From assembly GCF_041429795.1 (NCBI RefSeq), contig NZ_CP163424.1:434001-498000 (forward strand): a DNA stretch of 64,000 nucleotides, read 5' to 3'. Positions 27,748 to 36,678 of this stretch are shown here, piece by piece. The translations under genes and the position numbers were made by a program. Below the pieces are notes generated by a model. That model was not told where the DNA came from, searched no databases, and saw only the letters and a list, made by a program, of their open reading frames with translations. Positions within the stretch are counted from its first letter, which is position 1. Each line of letters starts with the position of its first letter. The stretch comes from Algimonas porphyrae. Its GTDB lineage: Bacteria; Pseudomonadota; Alphaproteobacteria; Caulobacterales; Maricaulaceae.

Positions 27748-29043
27748 GTGACAAATGCTGTTGAAGTCATAACTCTGGGGTGCCGCCTCAATGCGTCCGA
27801 ATCGGACGCAATGGTCACGCTTGCGCGGGATGATGGGCTGACGGATGCGGTGATTATCAATACTTGTGCCGTCACCAATGAGGCCGTCGCCGAAAGTCGG
27901 CGGCGGGTCCGTAAGGCAAGGCGCGACCGACCGGGCGCGACCGTGATCGTCACCGGCTGCGCGGCGCAAATCGACCCGACCGCCTTTGCCGCCATGCCCG
28001 AAGTCGATCAGGTGCTTGGCAATCACGACAAGATGCTGCCAGGCGCATTCGCGGCTGAGCATTTCGGTGCGGGTACGGAACGCATTCGCGTCAACGACAT
28101 CATGGCTGTCCGGAACAGCGCCCCGCAATTCCTTGGCAGTGAGAATAGTCCCGGGCTGAAGGGTGATGGGCGGGCACAGTCTCGGACGCGGGCTTTTCTG
28201 CAGGTGCAGAATGGCTGCGATCATCGCTGCACATTCTGCATCATTCCCTATGGTCGCGGCAATGCGCGATCCGTTCCGGCGGGCGAAGTGGTCAGCCATG
28301 TGCGCAACCTTGTGCGGCAGGGTTATCGTGAAGTGGTCCTGACAGGCGTGGACCTGTCGAGCTGGGGCGGGGACTTGCCGGGACAGCCGCCGCTGGGCGA
28401 TCTGGTCCGGCGCGTGCTGAAACTGGTACCCGAGCTGGCGCGCCTGCGCTTTTCTTCCATCGATCCGGCAGAGGTCGATCCGGTCCTGTTCGAGCTGATC
28501 GTCTCCGAACCCCGCATCACGCCCTATCTGCACCTGTCGCTGCAGGCGGGTGACGACATGATCCTGAAGCGGATGAAGCGCCGTCACTCGCGGCAGCAGG
28601 TCGTCGACCTGTGTGCGGAGCTGCAGGCGCGTCGCCCGGAGATCACCTTCGGTGCGGACATGATTGCAGGCTTCCCGACGGAAGATGACGCCATGTTCGA
28701 CAATAGCCGGACGATCGTCGCTGACATCGGTATTCCGTGGCTGCACGTCTTTCCCTATTCGGCGCGAGAAGGCACGCCTGCGGCCCGGATCCCTCCCGTC
28801 GACGGTAATATCGTCAAGGTCCGCGCCCGGTTGCTGCGCGAAGCGGGAGCGGCAGTGAAGGCCGCGCATTTGGCCGCACGCATCGGCGATACCGATACGG
28901 CGCTGTTCGAAGAGAACGGTCAGGGCCGCCTGCCCGATTTCAGCCTTGTCCGCGTCGATAATCCACCGCCTGCGGGTTCGCTTGCTAGGGTCACCGTGAT
29001 AGGTGCGACAGACGACCATCTCATGGGGAGCCTTCATGGCTGA
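27748..29043 (+). CDS. mtaB: tRNA (N6-L-threonylcarbamoyladenosine37-C2)-methylthiotransferase MtaB
   Basis: A 431-residue radical SAM methylthiotransferase. The N-terminal UPF0004 domain carries cysteines in TLGCRLN, NTCAVTNEA and TGCAAQ. The radical SAM cluster is QNGCDHRCTFCII; a TRAM-type C-terminus follows. It converts t6A to ms2t6A in tRNA, which ties it to TsaB in this window. Start is a GTG at 27748; the gene overlaps ftsY by eight bases. Confidence 0.9.
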   Translation: MTNAVEVITLGCRLNASESDAMVTLARDDGLTDAVIINTCAVTNEAVAESRRRVRKARRDRPGATVIVTGCAAQIDPTAFAAMPEVDQVLGNHDKMLPGAFAAEHFGAGTERIRVNDIMAVRNSAPQFLGSENSPGLKGDGRAQSRTRAFLQVQNGCDHRCTFCIIPYGRGNARSVPAGEVVSHVRNLVRQGYREVVLTGVDLSSWGGDLPGQPPLGDLVRRVLKLVPELARLRFSSIDPAEVDPVLFELIVSEPRITPYLHLSLQAGDDMILKRMKRRHSRQQVVDLCAELQARRPEITFGADMIAGFPTEDDAMFDNSRTIVADIGIPWLHVFPYSAREGTPAARIPPVDGNIVKVRARLLREAGAAVKAAHLAARIGDTDTALFEENGQGRLPDFSLVRVDNPPPAGSLARVTVIGATDDHLMGSLHG

Positions 29044-30829
29044 GAAGAAGAAACGCGGTTTCCTCTCCAAACTCGGTTTCAAGAGTAAAGACGAGAAACT
29101 GGCTCTCGAGGCCGCTGAACGCGCGGCCCAGCAGCAGCAGATCGACGCGCAGATGGCCGCGCGTATGGCGGCGATCAATGCGGCTGCCCTGGCATCTGCC
29201 CGGGAACAGGACACGGGCTCGTCCGACGTCTCGGACGCGGAAAAAGCCGCTATCGAAGCGGAAGAAAAGCGTCAGGCGGAAATTCAGGCTGCCCGCGATG
29301 TCGAACGTGCCAAACAACTCGCCGAAGAAAAATCCCGACGCGAGGCGGAAGAGGCCGCGGCCAAGGCGGCGGACGACAGACGCCTCGCTGACGAGGCCCG
29401 GCTCGCTGAGGCACGCGCAGCGCGCGAAGCAGAAGAGACGGCACGACAGGCGGTCGAAGCCAAGGCACGGGCCGAAGATGCGGCGCGACTGGAAGCGGCG
29501 CGTCAGGCAGAGATCGACCGTGCCGCTTCTGAAGCCGAAGCGGCAGAGTTAAAACGCAAGGCCGAAGAGGAGGCCGCGGAACGCGCGCGGCTGGAAATGG
29601 AGCGTCTGGCCGAGGACGCCCGCCTGGCCGAAGAGCGTCGTCTGGCCGAGGAAGCGGCGGTGGCTGCGCGTGCAGAAGAGGCTCGCCAGACCGCCCAGAT
29701 CGAACGGCTGGCCCGCGAAGCGGAAGAAGCCGAACGCCGCGCTGCCCGCGCCGCCGACCGCAAGGCGCGCGAGCAGGCCGAAGAAGCCGAACGCGAACGC
29801 CTTGCCGAGGAACGCCGCGCGCAACGGATCGCTGCGGGTCTGTCACCCGAGCCCGAGCCCGAACCGGATGTCACGGCCGAAGGCGGCTTTCTCGACCGCA
29901 TTTCCAAGGGTTTGCGTCGGTCGACATCCCGCATGTCGGACCAGATGGCCGCGAGCTTCAATCAGCGCACGCTCGACCGCGAAGCGCTGGAGGATCTGGA
30001 AGACATTCTCATCATGGCCGATCTGGGCTCGGACGTAGCCGAACAGGTCAGCAGCAATCTCGCCGAAGACAAGTTCGACAAGCAAGTCACTGATCTGGAA
30101 ATCAAGGTCGCTCTGGCGGAAACGATTTCCGACATTCTAACTCCGCTGGAAACGCCCTTCGTACTGGGTCTGGCGCGACCACAGGTTATTCTGTTCGTTG
30201 GCGTCAATGGCTCGGGTAAGACGACGACGCTCGGCAAGATCGCCAAACGGTTCGGCGATCAGGGCCAGCGCGTGCTGATCTGCGCGGCAGATACTTTTCG
30301 CGCCGCTGCTGTGGAGCAGCTCACGGTCTGGGGCGAACGGGCGGGCGCGCCGGTCATGTCAGGCAAACCCGGCGCGGATGCAGCCAGTCTCGTCTTTGAT
30401 GCCATGAACCGCGCGCGGGACGAAAAATACGATATCCTGATGATCGACACGGCGGGACGTCTGCAGAACCGCACCGAGCTAATGGACGAGCTGGCCAAGA
30501 TTATTCGCGTTATCGAAAAGACGGACAGTTCAGCCCCGCATCACAGCGTGCTGGTGCTGGATGCGACGGTCGGCCAGAATGCGCTGTCGCAGGTCGAAGC
30601 CTTCCGCGAAACCGCCAATGTGTCCGGCCTGATCATGACCAAGCTGGACGGTACGGCCAAAGGCGGGGTTCTGGTCGCGCTGTCGGAAAAATACAAGCTA
30701 CCGATTCATTTTATCGGAATTGGCGAAGCGATCGAGGACCTGGAGATCTTTTCTGCCCCGGTCTTCGCTGCCGCCCTTTCGGGTGTGGCCGATGCGGTGA
30801 CTCCCACAGCAAACCCACAGACGGACTGA
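29036..30829 (+). CDS. ftsY: Signal recognition particle receptor FtsY with long acidic coiled N-domain
   Basis: A 597-residue FtsY. Residues ~1-270 are an Ala/Glu/Arg-rich charged region (long helical coil) followed by an N domain. The G domain has GVNGSGKTTTLGKIAKRF, DTFRAAAVEQL, MIDTAGRLQNR and TKLDGTAKGG. It targets SRP-bound ribosomes to the membrane. The ATG at 29036 is preferred over an upstream in-frame start inside mtaB. The extended N-domain is longer than in E. coli. Confidence 0.95.
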   Translation: MAEKKKRGFLSKLGFKSKDEKLALEAAERAAQQQQIDAQMAARMAAINAAALASAREQDTGSSDVSDAEKAAIEAEEKRQAEIQAARDVERAKQLAEEKSRREAEEAAAKAADDRRLADEARLAEARAAREAEETARQAVEAKARAEDAARLEAARQAEIDRAASEAEAAELKRKAEEEAAERARLEMERLAEDARLAEERRLAEEAAVAARAEEARQTAQIERLAREAEEAERRAARAADRKAREQAEEAERERLAEERRAQRIAAGLSPEPEPEPDVTAEGGFLDRISKGLRRSTSRMSDQMAASFNQRTLDREALEDLEDILIMADLGSDVAEQVSSNLAEDKFDKQVTDLEIKVALAETISDILTPLETPFVLGLARPQVILFVGVNGSGKTTTLGKIAKRFGDQGQRVLICAADTFRAAAVEQLTVWGERAGAPVMSGKPGADAASLVFDAMNRARDEKYDILMIDTAGRLQNRTELMDELAKIIRVIEKTDSSAPHHSVLVLDATVGQNALSQVEAFRETANVSGLIMTKLDGTAKGGVLVALSEKYKLPIHFIGIGEAIEDLEIFSAPVFAAALSGVADAVTPTANPQTD

Positions 30830-30917
30830 AGCGATTGCAGAGGCGGCGCGTTACCACCCCTTGCCCTGATCGCTGTCTCGCCATAGCAGAGCGCGATTTT
30901 ACTCTCTGGAGCGTCCC

Positions 30918-31715
30918 ATGAAACTTGATACCACCCTGTCTACCCCGTTGGCAGCCATCGTCACGGGCGGGGCATCCGGTCTCGGCGAGGGCACGGCCCG
31001 CATGCTAGCCGCTGCCGGCGTCAAGGTCGGTATTTTCGACATGAACGAGGAGCGGGGCCAAAGCGTTGCGCAGGCGATCGGGGGCGTCTTCGCCAAGGTC
31101 AATGTTGCGAATAATGCGTCTGTCGATGCTGGCTTTGCGGCGGTTCGCGGCGCAATCGGACAGGAACGGATCTTCGTTAATTGCGCTGGCATTGGCGGCG
31201 GGATCAAGACCGCCTCGCGCAAACGCGACACGGGCGAAATCGTGGCGCACGATGCGGATGCGTTCATGCGCATCATCAATATCAATCTGATTGGCAGCTT
31301 TCTCTGCGCGTCCAAATCGGCCGCCGGCATGATGGCGCTCGACCCGACCCAGCCGGACGGCGAACGGGGCGTGATCATCAATACGGCCTCGGTCGCGGCG
31401 CAGGACGGGCAGATCGGCCAGGTCGCCTACGCTGCATCCAAAGGCGGCATCCTGTCCATGGCTTTGCCAATGGCGCGCGATCTGGCGCGGGAAGGCATTC
31501 GCGTGAACACGATCCTGCCGGGCTTTTACGAAACGCCGATCTATGAGCAGATGAAGCCGGAAGTGAAAGAGTCACTGCGGGCTCATGTCCAGTTTCCGAA
31601 CCGATTCGGACAGCCCGATGAATATGCCGATGTCGTCCGCTTCATGATCGAACACGGCTATATTAACGGTGAATATATTCGCACCGATGCGGGCGCGCGA
31701 ATGCCCCCGCGCTGA
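30918..31715 (+). CDS. SDR-family dehydrogenase, HSD10-like (3-hydroxyacyl-CoA dehydrogenase type)
   Basis: A 265-residue short-chain dehydrogenase. The cofactor motif is TGGASGLGEGTA, the structural motif NCAGIGGG, and the catalytic Ser-Tyr-Lys appear as NTASVAAQDG and YAASKGG. The IVTGGASGLG start and the general length match the type II 3-hydroxyacyl-CoA dehydrogenase group (HSD17B10-like), with NAD as likely cofactor. It lies 88 bases after ftsY and may be transcribed separately. Confidence 0.85.
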   Translation: MKLDTTLSTPLAAIVTGGASGLGEGTARMLAAAGVKVGIFDMNEERGQSVAQAIGGVFAKVNVANNASVDAGFAAVRGAIGQERIFVNCAGIGGGIKTASRKRDTGEIVAHDADAFMRIININLIGSFLCASKSAAGMMALDPTQPDGERGVIINTASVAAQDGQIGQVAYAASKGGILSMALPMARDLAREGIRVNTILPGFYETPIYEQMKPEVKESLRAHVQFPNRFGQPDEYADVVRFMIEHGYINGEYIRTDAGARMPPR

Positions 31716-31736
31716 CGACCTGCAAAAAAGGTCGTC
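31714..31736. terminator. Hairpin after the SDR gene, no T-run
   Basis: An eight-base stem GACGACCT / AGGTCGTC (31714-31721 and 31729-31736) with an A-rich loop overlaps the stop of the SDR gene. It lacks a T-tract on the plus strand, so it is only a weak candidate for intrinsic termination. Confidence 0.35.
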
Positions 31737-31821
31737 CGCGCGAGGGCTCAGGCCGGTCTTTCGAATTGCGCCCCGTTATGACGGGCCGACCTGATGCAGA
31801 TGATTACGGATCAATCCGTGA

Positions 31822-32334
31822 TCAGGATGGGTCGCCGCAGCCCGCTTTTTCGGACAGATCCGTCAGAACGTCGCGACGGGCTCTTGAGCCGTAGAACTGG
31901 ATCTCGGCCTCTGCCTTGAGCTTGGCGCGCTCTTCGCGCTTGGCCGTTGCGGCCATATTGGCCAGCCCACCGACGACCGGTATCGCCTTGCCGGCGCCAG
32001 TCGCCATCCCGGCCTGAACGATCGCAGAGTTGCGTGCTGCGTCGCCCTGATAATCATTGACCTGGATGCCAAGATTTTCGGCTGCTTCGGCCATCAGCAC
32101 GGCTTCTTCGGCCAGCTGGACATTGATCTCCGTACAGGTCAGAATGGCGTCACCATCCCGGTTTGCAGCGGCCAGTGCGTTGCGCTCGACTGCAGCCATG
32201 CGGCTTTTTTCCTGTGCCGCCGTGATGGAATCGGACGCCACTTTCTGTGCCATGGCGCTGGCAATGCCTGTCGCGCCGCATCCGGTCAGCAGAAGCGCCG
32301 CAGTCATGGCGCAGAGTGTCAGTTTGGTTTTCAT
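31822..32334 (-). CDS. Small lipoprotein of unknown function
   Basis: A 170-residue protein with lipobox LTGC after a MKTKLTLCAMTAALL signal. The mature part is helical and Ala/Glu-rich (KREERAKLKAEAE), with a Gly-rich VVGGLAN segment that could be membrane-associated, and two cysteines that may pair (LTCTEI near the middle, KAGC at the end). I do not recognise the family. The ATG at 32334 is selected because it starts the signal peptide. Confidence 0.6.
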   Translation of the reverse strand: MKTKLTLCAMTAALLLTGCGATGIASAMAQKVASDSITAAQEKSRMAAVERNALAAANRDGDAILTCTEINVQLAEEAVLMAEAAENLGIQVNDYQGDAARNSAIVQAGMATGAGKAIPVVGGLANMAATAKREERAKLKAEAEIQFYGSRARRDVLTDLSEKAGCGDPS

Positions 32335-32428
32335 GGTTCCCTCCAGTGATTGGTGGGACGGTGACACCATTCTTTCGCATGCACGACATCAGCAATTATG
32401 ATGAGGCCGGATGACAATCGGCGTTACA

Positions 32429-33754
32429 TTAGTCCGATAGAGGCAGACACAGGGTAAAAGTTGTTACGCCGTCTTCCGACGTCACGGTCAATGAGCCGGA
32501 ATGGCGGGCTGCAATGGACCGGCACAGGGCAAGCCCAAGCCCATGGCCCTTGCCCATGGGCGCGTCGGGGTGGCGGAAGAAAGGCGTAAAGATTTCCGAC
32601 TGCAGGGCCGGGGTGATTTCAGGGCCGTGATTGCTGACGCTCAGACAGGCCTGATCGCCGTCGCGTGACACGCTGACCATGATCGGGCTGGCCGTGGCAT
32701 ATTTGATGGCATTGTCGAACAAGTTGGAGATGAGCCGGCCCAGTTGCGCTTTGTCGCCTGATACGCGCAGCGTTTCTTCCGCGCTCATGACCAGTGTCAG
32801 ATCATGCGTTTCCGCCAGAGGTTCGAACAGATCGAACAGTTCGGCGGTGAGTTCGCCCAGAGCAATCGGTTTGAAATTGCGGCGATCGCCAGCCTGCGCC
32901 TCCAGCGCGGAAATATCCAGCAATCCGTCCAAGAGTACCAGCGTGTGGCTCAGATCCTTGCGCGCCGTTTCGATCGACGTCTTTCCGCCGTCCTCCGCAT
33001 GTCCCAATGTCGCGTCGAGCCGGGCGAGCGGAGACCGGATTTCATGCGCAAGCTGATCCGTCAGCCGCTTTCGCAAGGTCAAAAGCCGGTTCAACCGATC
33101 CAGCATGCCGTTAATGTGCAAGCCCAGCTCATCCAGTTCGTCGACGCTATCTAGGCCGTCAGCAATCGAGATCCGCGCGTCGAGATGGCCACGGGCAATA
33201 TCATCGAACGTGTCGTTCAGCTGCCCTGTGCGCCGCCGCAGACGGTCAATATGCCAGCGCGTCAGACCGAAGGAGATCAGCGCCAGCAGCAGCGCGCCTC
33301 CGGCAATGATGGCGCTCAAGATCTGAACGCTTCGGGCAACGGCAATCATGTCGCGCCCGACGACAAGGGTGCGCTGGTCACGCAGGGGCGTGCCACGAAC
33401 CAGCAGCCCAACGCCGGCCTGCTCCACTTCGATGGGACGGGTGAACTCGCTGACGCGCTGATCCATATTGCCGACAAGAACGTCGCCGCCCCGTTCGAGA
33501 CGGTAATAAGGCGCGCCCGCACGATCAGTATTGAAGGCAATCCGCTGGGCGATGGCCTGTTCCAGAGCCAGGCTGCCGCGATCCGCATCGATCAGGACCA
33601 GCGCCGCCATGTCGTCATTGATCTGATTGACGAGTTCGGTTCTGAGCGCCTGTCGCGACATCAGGATGACGATGATGCCGACCACCATAAACGCCAGCAC
33701 CGGCGCCAGACCGAGCCATAGCGATAGCCGGGTGAAAATGGAATGGCGGCGCAT
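32429..33754 (-). CDS. Sensor histidine kinase (periplasmic sensor, HAMP, HisKA, HATPase)
   Basis: A 441-residue kinase with two transmembrane segments (about 14-34 and 145-165) flanking a ~110-residue periplasmic sensor. A HAMP region follows, then the phospho-acceptor box QLAHEIRSPLARLD and the ATPase N, G1 and G2 boxes (LISNLFDNAIKYA, then GKGHGLGLALC). It starts two bases after the end of the OmpR-type regulator at 33757, so the two form an operon. The signal is unknown. Confidence 0.88.
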   Translation of the reverse strand: MRRHSIFTRLSLWLGLAPVLAFMVVGIIVILMSRQALRTELVNQINDDMAALVLIDADRGSLALEQAIAQRIAFNTDRAGAPYYRLERGGDVLVGNMDQRVSEFTRPIEVEQAGVGLLVRGTPLRDQRTLVVGRDMIAVARSVQILSAIIAGGALLLALISFGLTRWHIDRLRRRTGQLNDTFDDIARGHLDARISIADGLDSVDELDELGLHINGMLDRLNRLLTLRKRLTDQLAHEIRSPLARLDATLGHAEDGGKTSIETARKDLSHTLVLLDGLLDISALEAQAGDRRNFKPIALGELTAELFDLFEPLAETHDLTLVMSAEETLRVSGDKAQLGRLISNLFDNAIKYATASPIMVSVSRDGDQACLSVSNHGPEITPALQSEIFTPFFRHPDAPMGKGHGLGLALCRSIAARHSGSLTVTSEDGVTTFTLCLPLSD

Positions 33755-33756
33755 GG

Positions 33757-34470
33757 TCAGCCGCGACTGGGTCCGGGCCCGAAGCGATAACCGAGGCCCC
33801 GTTCCGTCACGAGAAGGGCCGTGTCGAAATCCCCGTCGATTTTGCGACGCAGACGGGAGATGTTAACGTCAACGACATTGGTTCCAGGGTCGAAATGCAT
33901 GCCCCACACATCTCGCAGCAGCATGTCGCGCGTGACCAGTTCGCCCGTATTGCGGGCGAAATATTCCAGGAGATCGAACTCTTTTGGGCTCAGCGCGATA
34001 TGATGGCCGGAGCGATGCGCGGTTCGGGCCTTGGTCCGGATTTCCAGATCGGCAATCCTGTGCAGATCAGCCTTCACCTGTGTCTGCCCCCGGCGATAGA
34101 GCGCCCCGGCCCGCGCAACCAGCTCGGCGGGTTCGAACGGTTTGGCGATATAGTCGTCGGCTCCGCGCTCATAACCTTCTACCCGGCTCTCCGTCTGGCC
34201 CAGCGCTGTCAGCATCAGAACCGGGACCATGATACCTTTGGCCCTGAGCGTTTCCACAATATCAAGGCCTTCGGCGTCCGGAAGCATCCGGTCGAAGATC
34301 AGGACATGAAACCGGTCTTCTTGTGCGCGCTGCAGGCCCTCAGCACCCGTCATGACATGTTCGACGGTCCAACCCGCCGCTTCCAGCGTCCGCGCCGTAT
34401 GACGGGCAATATCCTCAATATCCTCGACGATGAGTGCTTTTGGCTGATTTTTCATCGTGTCACTCATCAT
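33757..34470 (-). CDS. OmpR/PhoB-family response regulator
   Basis: A ~237-residue regulator: a receiver with acidic pocket VEDIED and phospho-acceptor in IFDRMLP, LTALGQ and IAKPFEP, then a winged-helix DNA-binding domain (LSPKEFDLLEYFARN, DVNISRLRRKIDG, VTERGLGYRFG). Start choice is uncertain: ATG at 34470, 34467 or 34455 all precede the receiver, and I used 34470. It probably activates or represses genes tied to the signal of the kinase at 32429. It diverges from the lipoprotein at 34557. Confidence 0.88.
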   Translation of the reverse strand: MMSDTMKNQPKALIVEDIEDIARHTARTLEAAGWTVEHVMTGAEGLQRAQEDRFHVLIFDRMLPDAEGLDIVETLRAKGIMVPVLMLTALGQTESRVEGYERGADDYIAKPFEPAELVARAGALYRRGQTQVKADLHRIADLEIRTKARTAHRSGHHIALSPKEFDLLEYFARNTGELVTRDMLLRDVWGMHFDPGTNVVDVNISRLRRKIDGDFDTALLVTERGLGYRFGPGPSRG

Positions 34471-34556
34471 AATTGTTGTTGATACCGGATGTCTGCGGGA
34501 CAAGAAATGGGAAACCCGCACGCGGTTTAGGCCCGTCTGGCGGTGGAGGTGAGACT

Positions 34557-35123
34557 ATGATCGGAAGAAAGACAGCGCTGAAGGCGATGATCGGCCTGAC
34601 CTGCGCGACGGCTCTTGCGGGTTGTGCCGACGCGCCCGCAGCGGATCAGGTCGCGCCTATCGATGTGCCGGCCAGTCATGCCAAGCTGGTAGCAGTGATC
34701 ACTGAAGGCCGCGCCGCCGAACAAATGGGCGATCGTTCTGCTCTGGAAAATGCGGGTACGCGTCTGGTCGCGATGAAGGCGCGCCCGATCGGCGGCAGCG
34801 CCAATCTGGCCGATCGCTGGCAGCCGGTCGATGAGGTTTTGCCACCCATGCGCGGAAGGGTTCAGGGGCCTGGCTACCGTGTCGCAGAGCTGGCGACCGG
34901 AGAGACGGACACATTCCAGGAAATCTTTTACGGTATCGAGGAAACTCAAGTGTCCGTTTCGGGGCTGGGAGACTATACGATCAATATTCTCGATGATGAT
35001 GGCCAGTCGCGGTTTTGCGACAACCAGACGGTCTGCCGCTTCACCCCGGACGTGACCGCCCGCTACCGGATCGAAATCCGCAATCAGGGTGAGGCGGGTA
35101 CTTATATATTCGTCGTCGACTGA
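34557..35123 (+). CDS. Small lipoprotein of unknown function, divergent from the two-component pair
   Basis: A 188-residue protein starting at 34557 after a strong GGAGG ribosome site (34545-34550). Lipobox LAGC follows a twin-basic MIGRKTALKAMIG. The C-terminal half (~residues 110-188) looks like a beta-rich domain (YTINILDDDGQSRFCDNQTVC) with two cysteines that may form a disulfide and an ending FVVD. I do not recognise the family. Its divergent position next to the OmpR regulator makes it a candidate target of that system. Confidence 0.65.
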   Translation: MIGRKTALKAMIGLTCATALAGCADAPAADQVAPIDVPASHAKLVAVITEGRAAEQMGDRSALENAGTRLVAMKARPIGGSANLADRWQPVDEVLPPMRGRVQGPGYRVAELATGETDTFQEIFYGIEETQVSVSGLGDYTINILDDDGQSRFCDNQTVCRFTPDVTARYRIEIRNQGEAGTYIFVVD

Positions 35124-35277
35124 CATAGAGATCGCTTTAACGACAAGGCGCGCCGAGGCGTCTTACAAAGACCGTAATGTTGGAGCTTACAGGGTTTGTC
35201 ATTAGCCTGACCCGGCGCCTTCCCATAATTCCGCCCCATGCCGATCAGGATGTGTTGGCGTGGAAAGCGATGGGAAC

Positions 35278-35961
35278 ATGTCGGAATGGGCTGAGCAGAT
35301 CGAGCAACAGGTGGACCAAGGCTGGACGGACCCTGCGGCGGATATAGGCGGTCGCACCGCCTCTGCACCGGGTCATGTTACGCCGCGCGACGACTTGCTG
35401 CCGGATATGGTCAAGGCTTGCCCGGTCGCCCTGTGTGCGGTCGATCAAAACCGCAAGATCCATTACGCCAATGCGGAATTCCAGCAACTGGTCCGGCTGT
35501 GCCCGACCCTGGGCAGCACGACCCATATCGCCGTGCGGTCCGGATCGGCCTCCCTGGATCTGCGCGCTGCGGTTATCGACGTGATCGAAAGCGGTGAGGG
35601 ACGGACGGTGCATATTTCACTACCCGATCATGCGCACGGCCTGTCCGTTCTGGTGACACCCCTGACCGTGCAGGGACGGGTTCTGCTGAGTGTCCTACCG
35701 CCGCGCGCGCTTATGATCGACCATAGACAGATACAACGCGCGGTGCGGCTCAGATGGTCGCTATCCGAGCGCGAAGCGGAATGCGCCTTGCTGCTAGGTC
35801 AGGGCATGCCGGCCAAACGTATCGCCGAAATGCGGGGCGTGTCCTTGCCGACGATCCGGACCCATCTGCAATCGATCCGAGAAAAGCTCGGCGTCGGCAG
35901 CTCCCTCGAAGCGGCCGCCATGATCGGCAACCTCTCCCGCCATATGGGGATGGCCGCGTGA
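35278..35961 (+). CDS. PAS-LuxR transcriptional regulator
   Basis: A ~227-residue protein with a PAS-like N-terminal domain (CAVDQNRKIHYANAEFQQL) and a C-terminal LuxR helix-turn-helix (LSEREAECALLLGQGMPAK, then VSLPTIRTHLQSIREKL). It lacks a receiver domain. I used the ATG at 35278; a GTG at 35260 would add six residues. Its TGA overlaps the ATG of the next gene. It precedes the RTX gene by about 0.7 kb, so it may control that gene. Confidence 0.82.
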   Translation: MSEWAEQIEQQVDQGWTDPAADIGGRTASAPGHVTPRDDLLPDMVKACPVALCAVDQNRKIHYANAEFQQLVRLCPTLGSTTHIAVRSGSASLDLRAAVIDVIESGEGRTVHISLPDHAHGLSVLVTPLTVQGRVLLSVLPPRALMIDHRQIQRAVRLRWSLSEREAECALLLGQGMPAKRIAEMRGVSLPTIRTHLQSIREKLGVGSSLEAAAMIGNLSRHMGMAA

Positions 35962-36362
35962 TGTTGCAGGCATCTTTTCTCAAGGTTCTGGTCTTGTCGG
36001 CCCTGCTGGCCCCAGCCATGGGTACGTCGGACGGTGTGTCTGGGCAGGCTGTCAGCGTCGTCTGCGCAGCGACGGCTGGCCGCGCTGCAACCCCTCTGGA
36101 CTTTCAGGCCATAACGGTTGCGGATTTGCAACAAATGGCAGCGGCAGAGCATCCGGTCGCGCTGTACTGGCAGGCGAAGCAGGCCCAGCGGTCCGGCCAC
36201 AATGCTCAGGCACAGGCCTTGTTCCTGCAGGCCGGTCGCGCCGGGTCATCGGATGCCTGGCTGCGGCTGGCCGAAATATCACGTCAACGCGGCGACACGC
36301 AGCGCAGTCACGCTTACGCACAGTGCGCAATACAGCAATCCGGATCAACGCTCGACGCTTGA
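35961..36362 (+). CDS. Secreted small repeat protein (Sel1/TPR-like)
   Basis: A 133-residue protein with an N-terminal signal peptide (MLQASFLKVLVLSALLAPAMG) and a C-terminal Sel1/TPR-like helical stretch (ALYWQAKQAQRSGHNAQAQALFLQAG, then DAWLRLAEISRQRGDT). The ATG overlaps the stop of the LuxR gene (TGATG). Two cysteines may be oxidised in the periplasm. I do not know a function; it may work with the regulator upstream. Confidence 0.65.
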   Translation: MLQASFLKVLVLSALLAPAMGTSDGVSGQAVSVVCAATAGRAATPLDFQAITVADLQQMAAAEHPVALYWQAKQAQRSGHNAQAQALFLQAGRAGSSDAWLRLAEISRQRGDTQRSHAYAQCAIQQSGSTLDA

Positions 36363-36678
36363 CCGCATCAGTCTGTTCTTGGCTCATCGGAACGTCCCGA
36401 CGGCGCGTCGACAGAAACTTAAGCCGGACAATCATTTAATAAATTAGATTAATTCCTATTCGCTTTTTTGGCCTCGAATGCACCTTGATCGTCCGGCTCC
36501 CATGACAATTGCTGTTAGAAAGCGCGCCGTCGACAGCGGATGCTTTACAACACTTAGAATGCAGCTTTAACGATAGAGTCAGAGGGACGCTCCGTCATCT
36601 CGAAATCGCTCAACGGACCTTCGGGACCGAACGGATTCGGCTGGTCTGACGTCACCCGAAAACACGGAAGGATAGATC
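36363..36678. other. 316-base AT-rich gap before the RTX gene
   Basis: No gene recognised. It holds an AT-rich stretch (36420-36450), a weak TTTACA/TTTAAC-type promoter candidate near 36544-36571, and a GGAAGGA ribosome site (36666-36672) just before the ATG at 36679. It is the most likely control region for the large secreted protein. Confidence 0.5.
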
